NCBI GenBank assembly: GCA_017465845.1
Contig: JAFTVH010000158.1
Location: 1 to 59,101, forward strand
Source of the DNA: Lachnospiraceae bacterium
Lineage (GTDB): Bacteria; Bacillota; Clostridia; Lachnospirales; Lachnospiraceae
Direction: 5' to 3'
DNA length: 59,101 nt
Below are positions 9,707 to 18,138 of this stretch, piece after piece. Under the pieces are notes generated by a model. The model had not been told where the DNA came from. It ran no database searches and saw only the letters and a program-made list of their open reading frames with translations. Numbering within the stretch: position 1 is the first letter of the stretch; every line of letters begins with the position of its first letter. Both the position numbers and the translations under genes were made by a program.

Positions 9707-10429
9707 ATGAACGTATTAGCAATTGGAAACAGTTATTCAGCAGATGGTACAAGGTATGTACATCAGCTTGCAGAAAGCTGTGGTGAGAACATTAATATTA
9801 CCAACCTTGTTATAGGTGGGTGTACACTGGAAAGACATTTTAGAAATATGCATTCAGGGGAAAAAGTATATCAGCATGAATTTAATGGTATTGGTACTGG
9901 ATTAAATGTATCGTTAAAGGATGCATTGCTTATTAGAGAATGGGATGTGATGACCATTCAGCAACAGAGCTTTAACAGTACGATGTATGATACATTTCAG
10001 CCATATTTAAACGAACTGGTTGCGTATATCCGTAAGCTTGCACCAAAGGCCAAAATCGCTTTACAGCAGACCTGGGGATATAGAGATGGTGAAAAGTCTT
10101 TGAGATCTTATAAAAGCGGCAGTGTCATGTTTGCGGATGTAAAGGTGAGCTATGCACGGGCAGCGGAAGAAATTCAGGCAGATATGATCATCAAATCCGG
10201 TGAAGTGTTTGAAGGCTTGAAGGCAAATGGAGTTTATGACTATTTCAGAGATCCGATACATGCATCCTTGGGACTTGGCAGATATGCCCTTGGACTAATG
10301 TGGGTAAAAACACTTACAGGTAAAAGCCCATATGAGACTGGGGAAATCAGGCTGGACGAAGAAGTAAGTAAAGAGCATTTGGAAATTGCAAAAAAAGTTG
10401 TAGAGGAAATTGATTGTACGAGGATTTGA
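9707..10429 (+). CDS. DUF4886-type SGNH-like hydrolase
   Basis: A 240-residue cytoplasmic protein (no signal peptide) with AAAGGAGGAG before its ATG. The N-terminus AIGNSYSADG is the block I nucleophile region of SGNH/GDSL-like enzymes of the DUF4886 family, with Ser9 as probable nucleophile. The C-terminal DPIHASLGLGRYALG supplies the Asp-x-x-His pair (block V). A QQQSFN block and LQQTWGY lie between. Members of this family are often found near polysaccharide-degrading genes and are thought to be carbohydrate esterases or related hydrolases, but the substrate here is unknown. It begins a same-strand run with very small gaps; the next gene starts 1 base after its stop, so the two are almost certainly translated together. 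Confidence 0.75.
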   Translation: MNVLAIGNSYSADGTRYVHQLAESCGENINITNLVIGGCTLERHFRNMHSGEKVYQHEFNGIGTGLNVSLKDALLIREWDVMTIQQQSFNSTMYDTFQPYLNELVAYIRKLAPKAKIALQQTWGYRDGEKSLRSYKSGSVMFADVKVSYARAAEEIQADMIIKSGEVFEGLKANGVYDYFRDPIHASLGLGRYALGLMWVKTLTGKSPYETGEIRLDEEVSKEHLEIAKKVVEEIDCTRI

Positions 10430-10430
10430 A

Positions 10431-11627
10431 ATGAGAACAGCAAAATTATATCCCTATATACCAGAACCACAGCCGGTAAAAAGTGATTACATGATTGCAT
10501 GTCACTATTATCCCGGATGGAAAAAGGGAGCAGAATTGGTTAAACATAATCGTTTTGATGATTTGATTAATTTTCCGGAGAGAACACCATTACTTGGATA
10601 CTATGACGAAGAAAATCCGGAAGTATGCGATTGGGAAATTAAATGGGCAGTAGAGCATGGAATCGGTTGCTTTATTCATTGTTGGTATCGAAAAAGAGAC
10701 AATGTTGGAAAGAAAATTACAGTTAATGATTTGAGGCTTGCACATGGAATCCATGAGGCATATTTTAATTGCAAATTTAAAAAATACATGAAATTTGCAA
10801 TTATGTGGGAATGTCAATGGGGACTTATTTCAGGTATGGACGATTTGGTAAATAATTTAATACCATTTTGGGTTGAGAACTATTTTAAGGATGAGCAGTA
10901 TTTGACGATTGACGGTAAGCCGGTGTTGTATATTTATGACATGAAGAATCTCATTAATTTTTGGGGTTCAGAGGAAAAAAATGCAGAAATGATAGCAGTG
11001 ATTCATGAAGAAATCAAAAAATATGGTTTCACCGGTATACACATTTCTGCAACACATAGTCAGAATGATATTCATGAACGAAATAGGTGGCATACACCTA
11101 TAGGGAAAATGAAAGAAATGGGATTAGATTCTATTTTTCAGTATTGTCAGCAGGTAGGGATTGATGAATTGACGGACGAACAGTATCAGGAATATTTAAA
11201 GACTTTAATGTTAAAGCCTGAATTTATTATCGAAGATCAGCTGAAAAAGATTCAGGACCGTATCGATTATGATCCATACTTTGGGATGTATACGGTATCC
11301 TGTATGAGAGATTCAAGACCTTGGTTTCCGATATTTAATATCGATCCAAAGAAGCCAATGATGCAGTATCGAATTTCTCCAATGGAATATAAAGGACTTC
11401 TGAAAAAATTCAAGGAGAAGATTGATAAATTGCCGGAGGACTCCATCGGCAGAAGAATTGTGGTAATTGATAACTGGAATGAATGGTCAGAAGGACATTA
11501 CGTGGCTCCTTGTTTGGAAAACGGTTTTCAGTATCTTCAGGCAATCAGAGAGATCCTTACCTGTTGTGATAATCTTCCGGATTATAGAGTTCCGGAAATG
11601 CTTAATTTTGGTCCATATGAATCTTAG
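10431..11627 (+). CDS. WbsX / glycoside hydrolase family 99-like protein
   Basis: A 398-residue soluble protein. Start ATG 10431 is chosen (ACGAGG upstream); a TTG at 10410 inside the preceding gene is less likely. The sequence has the features of the WbsX/GH99-like family (PF14307 type): an early YYPGW block, PLLGYYDEENPEV, a WAVEHGIGCFIHCWY strand, DGKPVLYIYD and a late NWNEWSEGHYVAP segment. Known relatives occur in O-antigen and glycan loci and have a TIM-barrel fold like endo-alpha-mannosidases, though many lack demonstrated activity. No signal peptide is present, so it would act inside the cell. Its 1-base gap to the DUF4886 gene suggests the two enzymes process the same imported glycan fragment (inference). 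Confidence 0.75.
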   Translation: MRTAKLYPYIPEPQPVKSDYMIACHYYPGWKKGAELVKHNRFDDLINFPERTPLLGYYDEENPEVCDWEIKWAVEHGIGCFIHCWYRKRDNVGKKITVNDLRLAHGIHEAYFNCKFKKYMKFAIMWECQWGLISGMDDLVNNLIPFWVENYFKDEQYLTIDGKPVLYIYDMKNLINFWGSEEKNAEMIAVIHEEIKKYGFTGIHISATHSQNDIHERNRWHTPIGKMKEMGLDSIFQYCQQVGIDELTDEQYQEYLKTLMLKPEFIIEDQLKKIQDRIDYDPYFGMYTVSCMRDSRPWFPIFNIDPKKPMMQYRISPMEYKGLLKKFKEKIDKLPEDSIGRRIVVIDNWNEWSEGHYVAPCLENGFQYLQAIREILTCCDNLPDYRVPEMLNFGPYES

Positions 11628-11658
11628 TGTGATGATGTTGTTATAAAGGAGATAGACG

Positions 11659-12408
11659 ATGAAAAAATTTGAAGGTCGTACAGCGATGGTTACAGGCGCC
11701 GGAAAGAATATCGGGCGTGAAATTGCACTTGCTTTTGCGCGGGAAGGTGCTAACATAGTTGTTTGTGATTACAATGAAAAGAATGCAGAACAAACAGTAG
11801 GGGAAATTTTGGAGTATGGTGTATCCGCCATGGCGGCGGTTTGTGATGTGAGAGACAGAAATAAAATCTTTGAATATGTAGCAGAAGCTATAAATAAATT
11901 CGGAAAGATAGATTATTTAGTCAATAATGCAGGCGGAAGTGCTGCTTTGTTGAAGAAACTGACACGTTTTGTTGATGCGGAGGCGGAAACAATTGATTTT
12001 GTTATAGACACAAACTTGAAAGGGTCAATTTACTGCACACAGGCGGTTTTACCATCCATGATTCAGGCAGAATACGGTAAGATCATCAATATGTCCTCCA
12101 TTGCAGCAGTTTGCGGACTTTATAATAGAGTTGATTATGCGGCGGCTAAGTCTGCTATGTATGGATTGACAAAAGCTCTTGCTATGGAAGTAGGAGAGTT
12201 CAATATTTGTGTCAACTGTGTATCACCTGGTGCCATCAACCGTGATGGTGGTAATCTGGATCATATGACTTTCTTGGGAAAGAACGGACACAGTGGAGAG
12301 CCAAAGGACATTGCGGATATGGTATTATTTCTGGCATCACAAGATTATATTACAGGACAGAATTTTATTGTAGATGGCGGAAGAACATTAGGACCGGGAT
12401 GGCGATAA
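11659..12408 (+). CDS. Classical short-chain dehydrogenase/reductase (SDR)
   Basis: A 249-residue NAD(P)-dependent oxidoreductase of FabG-like length. The Rossmann motif TGAGKNIGRE lies near residue 11, the NNAGG structural motif follows, and the catalytic Ser and YxxxK (MSSIAAVCG ... VDYAAAKSA) are all present. The C-terminus GQNFIVDGGRTLGPGW is the typical sugar/polyol dehydrogenase ending. AAAGGAGATAG precedes the ATG. It sits between a glycan hydrolase-like gene and a dehydroquinase-like gene in a tight run, which argues for a role oxidising or reducing a pathway intermediate rather than in fatty acid synthesis. The substrate cannot be read from the sequence. Confidence 0.85.
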   Translation: MKKFEGRTAMVTGAGKNIGREIALAFAREGANIVVCDYNEKNAEQTVGEILEYGVSAMAAVCDVRDRNKIFEYVAEAINKFGKIDYLVNNAGGSAALLKKLTRFVDAEAETIDFVIDTNLKGSIYCTQAVLPSMIQAEYGKIINMSSIAAVCGLYNRVDYAAAKSAMYGLTKALAMEVGEFNICVNCVSPGAINRDGGNLDHMTFLGKNGHSGEPKDIADMVLFLASQDYITGQNFIVDGGRTLGPGWR

Positions 12409-12425
12409 AAAGGAAGGATATAATA

Positions 12426-13256
12426 GTGAAGACATTTGCAAAACAGACAGGACCTGTATTGGCAGGCGTGGTAAGAGAGCGAACGATGAAGGATGTGCTT
12501 GCACAGATTAGGAATTATGAGGTACATGGGGCGAATGCAATCGATCTGCATCTTTCAAGCTTGAACGATGAATTAAAAAATGTGGAGTCTATAAAAAAAA
12601 TAGTTAATGCAACCAAATTACCCATTTTGTCCATGAATTATAATATGAATTATGATCTGGGGGGTTATGTTACGGATGAGGAGGAAAGAGTTGGTCTGAT
12701 GTTGAAAGCGGTGGAAGCAGGTACCGCAGCCATAGATATACAGGGATATACTTTTGATTATTTCTCTCATACCAATTTTAGAAAAGAATATGACCATCTG
12801 GGGTATTCATTTATTAAAGGAAATCCAAGGGAAGTTGTTGTTGATGAAATAATCATACAAAAGCAGATGGATTTAATTGATAGAGTGCATACTATGGGTG
12901 CGGAAGTACTCTTATCCTGCCATCCTCGCATTCCGATGAATACGGAGCAGGTTGTGGATTTGGCACTATTTTTGGAAAAAAGGAAGCCGGATGTAATCAA
13001 AATTGTTACCATGTGTACAAACGAAGAGGAGTTGGCAGAAGCATTCAAAACAATGATTACGCTTAAAAAAGAAGTAAAGACCAATGTAAGTTTTCATTGT
13101 GCAGGTCAGGCGGGCAGATTGACAAGAGTGATGAATCCGGTACTGGGAGGATATATTGCTTTCTGTGTGGATAAATATGGAATCAATACAGACGTGGAAC
13201 AGCTGAATCTGGGAATTGCCAGAGATATGATTGACAAGCTGAACAGGATAAAATAA
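12426..13256 (+). CDS. Type I 3-dehydroquinate dehydratase-like (AroD-fold) enzyme
   Basis: A 276-residue protein starting at GTG 12426, which has AAGGAAGG eight bases upstream. An in-frame ATG at 12399 overlaps the SDR gene and lacks a good site. The family's Schiff-base Lys and catalytic His are both recognisable: His166 in SCHPRIPMN and Lys192 in DVIKIVTMC, spaced as in E. coli AroD. The phosphate-site-like GRLTRVMNPVLGGYIAF strand is also present. The N-terminal strand GVVRERTMKDVLAQ is like the usual type I opening. There are no shikimate-pathway genes nearby, and the neighbours are an SDR, an amidohydrolase and an MDR enzyme. It more likely dehydrates or retro-aldol cleaves another hydroxy-keto ring or sugar compound than makes aromatic amino acids (inference). 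Confidence 0.75.
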   Translation: MKTFAKQTGPVLAGVVRERTMKDVLAQIRNYEVHGANAIDLHLSSLNDELKNVESIKKIVNATKLPILSMNYNMNYDLGGYVTDEEERVGLMLKAVEAGTAAIDIQGYTFDYFSHTNFRKEYDHLGYSFIKGNPREVVVDEIIIQKQMDLIDRVHTMGAEVLLSCHPRIPMNTEQVVDLALFLEKRKPDVIKIVTMCTNEEELAEAFKTMITLKKEVKTNVSFHCAGQAGRLTRVMNPVLGGYIAFCVDKYGINTDVEQLNLGIARDMIDKLNRIK

Positions 13257-14329
13257 TGAGCTGGAGCAAGATATTAATAAAAAATGGCCGAATTTGGGAC
13301 GGTTCAGAGTTTCAAGATGGAAGTGTTCGTATTGAAAAAGGAATCGTTACGGAGATTGGTAATGCAAGTAATGAGAAGGTAGATTACGAATTTGATGCTG
13401 CTGGCTGTATTGTTTGTCCGGGATTGGTGGATATCCATATGCATATGCGAGGAATTTCTGCAAAAGATTTGGGAATACAGGCGGAGAGTATATGCTTTCC
13501 TTGTGGTGTTACAGCTGCAGCAGATGCCTCTGGTTTGGAGGGGAATAAAGAACTGCTGGATTCATTTATGGTGAAAAATGCAGTTTTTGTGTATGTGGGA
13601 ATAAAAAATAATAAGGCAGACTTTTCAAATTCCGAAAAAATGTTAAAAAAGTATGGGGAAAAAGCCATAGGTGTTAAGGTATACTTTGATGCGTCCGGCT
13701 GTGATGCGACAGATACATTACCATTGCGTGAAATATGTAGTTATGCCCATGAGCGTGGACTGAAGGTAATGGTACATTGTACGGGGGCTCCTGTAAAGAT
13801 GCGGGAGGTTCTGGCATGCCTTGAAAAAGGTGACATTTGTACACATGCTTATCATGGTTTCCCCAATACTGTGCAGGAAGATCAATTTGATGCACTTAAG
13901 AAAGCAAGAAATCGAGGTGTTATTATAGACGCTGCCATGGCAGGAGGAGTACATATTGATTTTCAGGTTATACATGAGGCTGTGAAGCAAGGGGCATGGA
14001 TGGATACGATAAGTTCAGATGTAACCACATACAGTGCATTTACTCGAGGCGGGAAATATGGATTGACTATGTGTATGAGCATTATGCGTGAGCTGGGGAT
14101 ACCGGAGAGCGAGATTCTAAGAGCAGTTACATATAATGCGGCAAAAGCATTGGGCAAACAAGAGTGCTGGGGATGCCTTAAAGTGGGAGGCAATGCCGAT
14201 GTTACTGTGTTGAAGTATGGTGAGGAAGGATTTGATGTCATTGATAAATGGGGTAATCAGCTTCAAAGCCAGTATGGATACCAGTGTTTATTAACAATAT
14301 CTGATGGACAGGTGGTTTATAGAGCTTGA
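13256..14329 (+). CDS. Amidohydrolase/deacetylase-family metalloenzyme (dihydroorotase-like)
   Basis: A 357-residue member of the amidohydrolase superfamily; its ATG overlaps the stop of the previous gene by one base. Metal ligands are visible: HxH at residues 61 and 63 (DIHMHMRG), a probable carboxylated Lys141 in GVKVYFD, His in VMVHCTG, His in CTHAYHGFPN and Asp in TISSDVTT. The N-terminal KNGRIWDGSEFQDGSV strand and the late NAAKALGKQECWGCLKVGG/ADVTVL segment are typical of the small beta domain. Relatives annotated amidohydrolase/deacetylase (the EF_0837 type) act on N-acetyl, carbamoyl or lactone-like substrates. The exact reaction here is unknown; linkage suggests it opens or trims an intermediate produced with the AroD-like enzyme. 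Confidence 0.75.
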   Translation: MSWSKILIKNGRIWDGSEFQDGSVRIEKGIVTEIGNASNEKVDYEFDAAGCIVCPGLVDIHMHMRGISAKDLGIQAESICFPCGVTAAADASGLEGNKELLDSFMVKNAVFVYVGIKNNKADFSNSEKMLKKYGEKAIGVKVYFDASGCDATDTLPLREICSYAHERGLKVMVHCTGAPVKMREVLACLEKGDICTHAYHGFPNTVQEDQFDALKKARNRGVIIDAAMAGGVHIDFQVIHEAVKQGAWMDTISSDVTTYSAFTRGGKYGLTMCMSIMRELGIPESEILRAVTYNAAKALGKQECWGCLKVGGNADVTVLKYGEEGFDVIDKWGNQLQSQYGYQCLLTISDGQVVYRA

Positions 14330-14374
14330 GGAGAAGAGCGTTATTTTGAAATATTAGTAGGAAGGAATTATGAG

Positions 14375-15394
14375 ATGAATAAAAAAGTTCTAGTTTTAGG
14401 CGGCACAGGTGCTATGGGAAAGTATCTTGTTCCGGAATTATTAACATTAGGATACCGTGTGGATGTAGTATCTTTGGATGAAATGACATCGGACAATCCG
14501 ATGCTTGGTTACATAAAAGGTAATACAAAGGAAGAGGGTTTTTTGGAAAAGCTTTTAGAAAATAGATACGATGGAATTGTAGATTTTATGACATATAAGA
14601 CCAAAGAGTTTGAAGAGAAATATAGGCTTTTTCTCGATAATACAAAACATTATATTTTTCTGTCATCTTGTCGTGTGTTTGCAGATGCTCCTCCGATAAC
14701 AGAGGAATCTCCTCGTCTTTTGGATGTATCAGAAGATGCCGATTTTCTTGCAACAGAGGATTATGCTCTTTATAAAGCGAAGGAAGAGAACCTGCTTCAT
14801 GCATCAGAATATACTAATTGGACTATAGTACGTCCTGCAACAACCTACTCAACTGGAAGATTCCAATTGGTAACACTGGAGGCACCAACGGTAATTTATC
14901 GTATGCAGGCAGGTAAGACGATTGTACTTCCAGAGGGAGCAATGTCTTGCCAGGCAACGCTTTCCTGGGGTGGTGATGTTGGTAAAATGATCGCAAAGCT
15001 TTTATTTAATGATCGGGCATACAGAGAAGCGTATAATGTAGCATCTGCAGAGCACCATTCCTGGGAGGAAATTGCAGCAATGTATAACGAGCTTTGTCCA
15101 TTCAATTATATTACTGTAAGTACGGAAGATTATCTGGATATTATCGAGGAAGGTGCGGATTGGGCAAAGTATCAGCTTATTTATGCACGTATGTTCCAGC
15201 GAATCACAGATAATAGTAAAATTTTGGAACACACAGGTATGAAGCAGGAGGAACTGATGTCTTTACGTGATGGTTTGAGATTTGAATATGAAAGATCTAA
15301 AGATATGGACTGGTCATATTTTGCGGATGACTATAGAAATGTCAGAATGGATGATTACCTTCGTAAAAACGGGAAGAAAGTGTTTAACAGATAG
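14375..15394 (+). CDS. NAD-dependent epimerase/dehydratase (extended SDR)
   Basis: A 339-residue extended SDR. The N-terminal nucleotide-binding motif is LVLGGTGAMGKYL. YIFLSSCRVF carries the Ser region and EDYALYKAKEENLL the YxxxK pair. A substrate loop contains WTIVRPATTYSTGRFQ. Extended SDRs of this length act on nucleotide sugars or on small sugar acids; the NAD-dependent epimerase/dehydratase label is safe, the substrate is not. GGAAGGA lies about 8 bases before ATG 14375. It follows the amidohydrolase by 45 bases and precedes the MDR gene by 17, so it is part of the same transcription unit. Confidence 0.8.
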   Translation: MNKKVLVLGGTGAMGKYLVPELLTLGYRVDVVSLDEMTSDNPMLGYIKGNTKEEGFLEKLLENRYDGIVDFMTYKTKEFEEKYRLFLDNTKHYIFLSSCRVFADAPPITEESPRLLDVSEDADFLATEDYALYKAKEENLLHASEYTNWTIVRPATTYSTGRFQLVTLEAPTVIYRMQAGKTIVLPEGAMSCQATLSWGGDVGKMIAKLLFNDRAYREAYNVASAEHHSWEEIAAMYNELCPFNYITVSTEDYLDIIEEGADWAKYQLIYARMFQRITDNSKILEHTGMKQEELMSLRDGLRFEYERSKDMDWSYFADDYRNVRMDDYLRKNGKKVFNR

Positions 15395-15411
15395 AATAAG
15401 GAGTCAAAAAT

Positions 15412-16407
15412 ATGAAAGCAATACTGGTAGATAATCATAAAAATTTAGTCTGGTCAGAAGTGCCAGATCCGGTATTAAAGGCGGAAGAGATACTGGTAAA
15501 GATTTATGCAGCAGCACTAAATCGGGCTGACTTGCTGCAGAGACAGGGTACATATCCTTCTCCGGCAGGATGTCCTGAGTGGATGGGGCTGGAAATTGCC
15601 GGTGAAATAGTAGAAGTAGGAAGTGAAGCGGCGGAAAAAAGTGGATGGAAAATTGGTGACAAGGTATGTGCACTGCTTGGCGGTGGTGGTTACGCCCAGT
15701 ATGTAGCTGTAAAATACGATATGCTGATGCCTGTACCAAAGGGGCTCTCTATGGTGGAAGCAGCAGCTCTTCCGGAAGCTTATGCAACTTCTTATCTAAA
15801 CTTGTTTATTGAGGGTCATCTGGAAGCAGGGCAAACGGCATTTATTCCAGCCGGTGCAAGTGGACTTGCAAGTGTGGCAATTCCGATGGCAAAGGCATTT
15901 GGTGCAAGAGTAATTACTTCTGTGTTATCTGACGAAATTGCAGAAAAGATTCAACCACTCGGAGCAGATCTGATTATTAATTCTGTAACACAGGATGTGG
16001 CAGGTATTTTGGAACAGGAAGAAAAAGACGGTCACCCGGTCAATGTATCCATGGACTGCCTCAGTGGGGAGACCCTTGGAAAGAGCCTTCCGTTTATGGC
16101 ACGAGGTGGTTACTGGATCGTTATCTCTACACTGGCAGGTGTTGAGACAAAGGTAATGTTGCGTCCGCTTCTTACTAAAGGGCTTCACTTAGTGGGAAGT
16201 ATGCTTCGCAACAGAACACCGGAATTTAAAGCCTATATTTTATCAGAACTGGTAAAAAATGTGTGGCCAAAGCTGGAAAGTGGTGATATCAGACCATCTA
16301 TTTACAAAGTATTTCCAATCGAACAGGCAGAAGATGCACATGCAGTATTGGAAAGAGGAGAGAATGTAGGAAAGGTTGTATTGAGGGTATGCGATGAAGA
16401 AGAGTAA
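15412..16407 (+). CDS. Zinc-independent MDR oxidoreductase, quinone-oxidoreductase (PIG3/QOR) type
   Basis: A 331-residue medium-chain dehydrogenase/reductase. It shows the QOR/PIG3 pattern: LNRADLLQRQGTYPSP, then LEIAGEIVEVG, the Rossmann-linked IPAGASGLASVAIPMAKAFG, and a C-terminal LVGSMLRNRTPEFK segment. The structural and catalytic zinc cysteines of true alcohol dehydrogenases are missing, consistent with NADPH:quinone or enone reductases. AAGGAG precedes ATG 15412. The gene overlaps the following transporter by 14 bases. In a cluster with a dehydratase-like enzyme, a double-bond reductase would be a logical next step for an enone product (inference). Confidence 0.85.
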   Translation: MKAILVDNHKNLVWSEVPDPVLKAEEILVKIYAAALNRADLLQRQGTYPSPAGCPEWMGLEIAGEIVEVGSEAAEKSGWKIGDKVCALLGGGGYAQYVAVKYDMLMPVPKGLSMVEAAALPEAYATSYLNLFIEGHLEAGQTAFIPAGASGLASVAIPMAKAFGARVITSVLSDEIAEKIQPLGADLIINSVTQDVAGILEQEEKDGHPVNVSMDCLSGETLGKSLPFMARGGYWIVISTLAGVETKVMLRPLLTKGLHLVGSMLRNRTPEFKAYILSELVKNVWPKLESGDIRPSIYKVFPIEQAEDAHAVLERGENVGKVVLRVCDEEE

Positions 16408-17281
16408 AGTGTTGTTCTATGCGTTGTTTGTAATGATGCTGTGGGGAACATTGTTTCCGGTGGTGAAACTGGGATATTCAGCTTATCAGATAAGTACCAC
16501 AGGTGATATCCTTTTCTTTGCAGGTGTGCGATTTACAGTTTGTGGAGGTATCATTACAGCCTATACATTTATAAAAGACCGTAATTCCTTTAGGGAAATC
16601 AAGCATTTCTATGCTCCGGTTTTACTTTCAGGAGTTTTTGCCGTTGTTTTGCACTATAGTTTTACATATCTTGGTCTGCAATTGACAGCAAGTTCAAAGA
16701 CTGCAATCTTAAAACAGATTGGCACTTTATTTTATGTTTGTTTTTCATTTCTGTTTTTTAAAGAGGATAAACTGACTGGTAAAAAACTGATTGCTTTAAT
16801 CATGGGATTTTTAGGCATTCTTGCAATCAACGTTGATGCGAATGGAGTAGGCTTTGCCATTGGTGATCTACTGATTATTTGTGCATCTTTTTGTACAGTA
16901 TTTGCAAATGTAATCAGTAAAAAAGTTTTTTTGCATGTAAAGCCAATAACGTCTACGGGAATTTCACAATTATTTGGTGGAGTTGTATTGCTCATTTTAG
17001 GAAAAATGCTTGGTGGAAGTATGCAACTATCCATGGACAGTTCTATATTTATCATGGGATATATCTGTTTAGCATCTATCACAAGCTACTGTTTATGGAA
17101 TACCGTTGTAAAAGATGGAGAACTTTCAAAGCTATTTATTATTAAATTTGCAGAGCCTGCCTTTGCATGTGTTTTTGGGGCGTTGATTTTACGAGAAGAT
17201 ATTTTTCAGTTACAATATCTGATTGCTTTCTTGCTTATTGCGGTAGGAATTGTAGTAGTAACAGAAGAAAAAGGGGACTAA
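16394..17281 (+). CDS. EamA/DMT-family permease
   Basis: A 295-residue integral membrane protein of the drug/metabolite transporter superfamily with about ten hydrophobic helices in two EamA repeats. The first repeat opens with LFYALFVMMLWGTLFPVVKLGY and the second contains FAEPAFACVFGALILRED, the common signature of helix 9. It starts inside the end of the MDR gene (14-base overlap), so it belongs to the same operon. Family members export or import small metabolites such as amino acids and sugars. Here it may move the substrate or a by-product of the upstream enzymes across the membrane. Confidence 0.85.
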   Translation: MKKSKVLFYALFVMMLWGTLFPVVKLGYSAYQISTTGDILFFAGVRFTVCGGIITAYTFIKDRNSFREIKHFYAPVLLSGVFAVVLHYSFTYLGLQLTASSKTAILKQIGTLFYVCFSFLFFKEDKLTGKKLIALIMGFLGILAINVDANGVGFAIGDLLIICASFCTVFANVISKKVFLHVKPITSTGISQLFGGVVLLILGKMLGGSMQLSMDSSIFIMGYICLASITSYCLWNTVVKDGELSKLFIIKFAEPAFACVFGALILREDIFQLQYLIAFLLIAVGIVVVTEEKGD

Positions 17282-17319
17282 TCATAACAAAGATAGTGTG
17301 TGAGCTGGAGGGAAAAATT

Positions 17320-17946
17320 GTGTTACTATTTTATGTCAGACATGGAGACCCAATTTATAAGCCGGACAGTTTGACGGAACTTGGAAAAAATCAAGCGGAA
17401 GCGCTTGTGAGTCGCATGAAAGAATACGATCCGGATAAAATTTATGCATCCAGTTCTAACAGGGCTATTATGACAGCGGAACCTACTGCAAAATTTTTGC
17501 AAAAGGAAATTGAAGTCCTTGACTGGTGTAAAGAAGGATATGCATGGGAAGAGTTTACGATTATAGGTGAAAATGACAAACGTAAATGGTGTTTTTTAGA
17601 TGATGATACAAAAAAAATATTCGTTTCCGAAGATATAAGAAAACTGGATAAGTATTGGTATGAACATCCACAATTTAAGGGATTGAAATTTCAAGCGGGA
17701 TTAGAAAGAATTCAAAAAGAAACGGATAAATTTATGTACACACTGGGCTATAAGCATGACCGGGAAAGAAATGGTTATATTCCGGTCAGAGCAAATGAGG
17801 ATAGAGTGGCATTGTTTGCACATCAAGGTTTTGGTTTTGGGTTTTTGAGTTGTCTGTTGGATATTCCTTATCCTCAAATAGTGACACATTTTGATATGAG
17901 CCATTCTGGGGTAACAGTAATCGTTTTAGAGGCAGTGAATTTGTAA
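17320..17946 (+). CDS. Histidine phosphatase family protein
   Basis: A 208-residue phosphoglycerate-mutase-like protein. The start is GTG 17320 with GGAGGG at 17307-17312, so that the catalytic block YVRHGDP begins at residue 5. Longer in-frame starts would run into the transporter gene. The motif SSNRAIMTAEP follows the RHG block as in the family, and a second catalytic His appears in LFAHQGFGFGF. Members remove phosphate from sugar phosphates, nucleotides or proteins via a phospho-histidine. The protein is longer than minimal members and the substrate is unknown. It ends the compact catabolic run; a short terminator-like hairpin follows. Confidence 0.8.
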   Translation: MLLFYVRHGDPIYKPDSLTELGKNQAEALVSRMKEYDPDKIYASSSNRAIMTAEPTAKFLQKEIEVLDWCKEGYAWEEFTIIGENDKRKWCFLDDDTKKIFVSEDIRKLDKYWYEHPQFKGLKFQAGLERIQKETDKFMYTLGYKHDRERNGYIPVRANEDRVALFAHQGFGFGFLSCLLDIPYPQIVTHFDMSHSGVTVIVLEAVNL

Positions 17947-17951
17947 TTCCT

Positions 17952-17987
17952 AAGGTGCTGCAATTATCTAATGATTCGCACCTTTTT
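17952..17987 (+). terminator. Probable rho-independent terminator after the catabolic cluster
   Basis: A 7-bp stem, AAGGTGC (17952-17958) with GCACCTT (17978-17984), and a 19-base loop is followed by more Ts. It lies 5 bases after the histidine phosphatase stop. The stem is short, so termination may be partial. Confidence 0.55.
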
Positions 17988-18138
17988 GCTAGTGGCATTT
18001 CAACAGACTATTGTAATAGGATTCATTTTTAAGATGTGAGTTTCTCGTATCTGGAAGCCCTGTATGAGAGACTCCAGACCATGATTTAAGGTTTTAAACG
18101 TGGATCCAGGAAAATCTATTTTGCAGTAGAGGATGCAG

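Noticed and set aside
12399-12425. ATG 12399 as the start of the AroD-like gene
   Set aside because: It overlaps the SDR gene and has no ribosome site, while GTG 12426 has AAGGAAGG at correct spacing.
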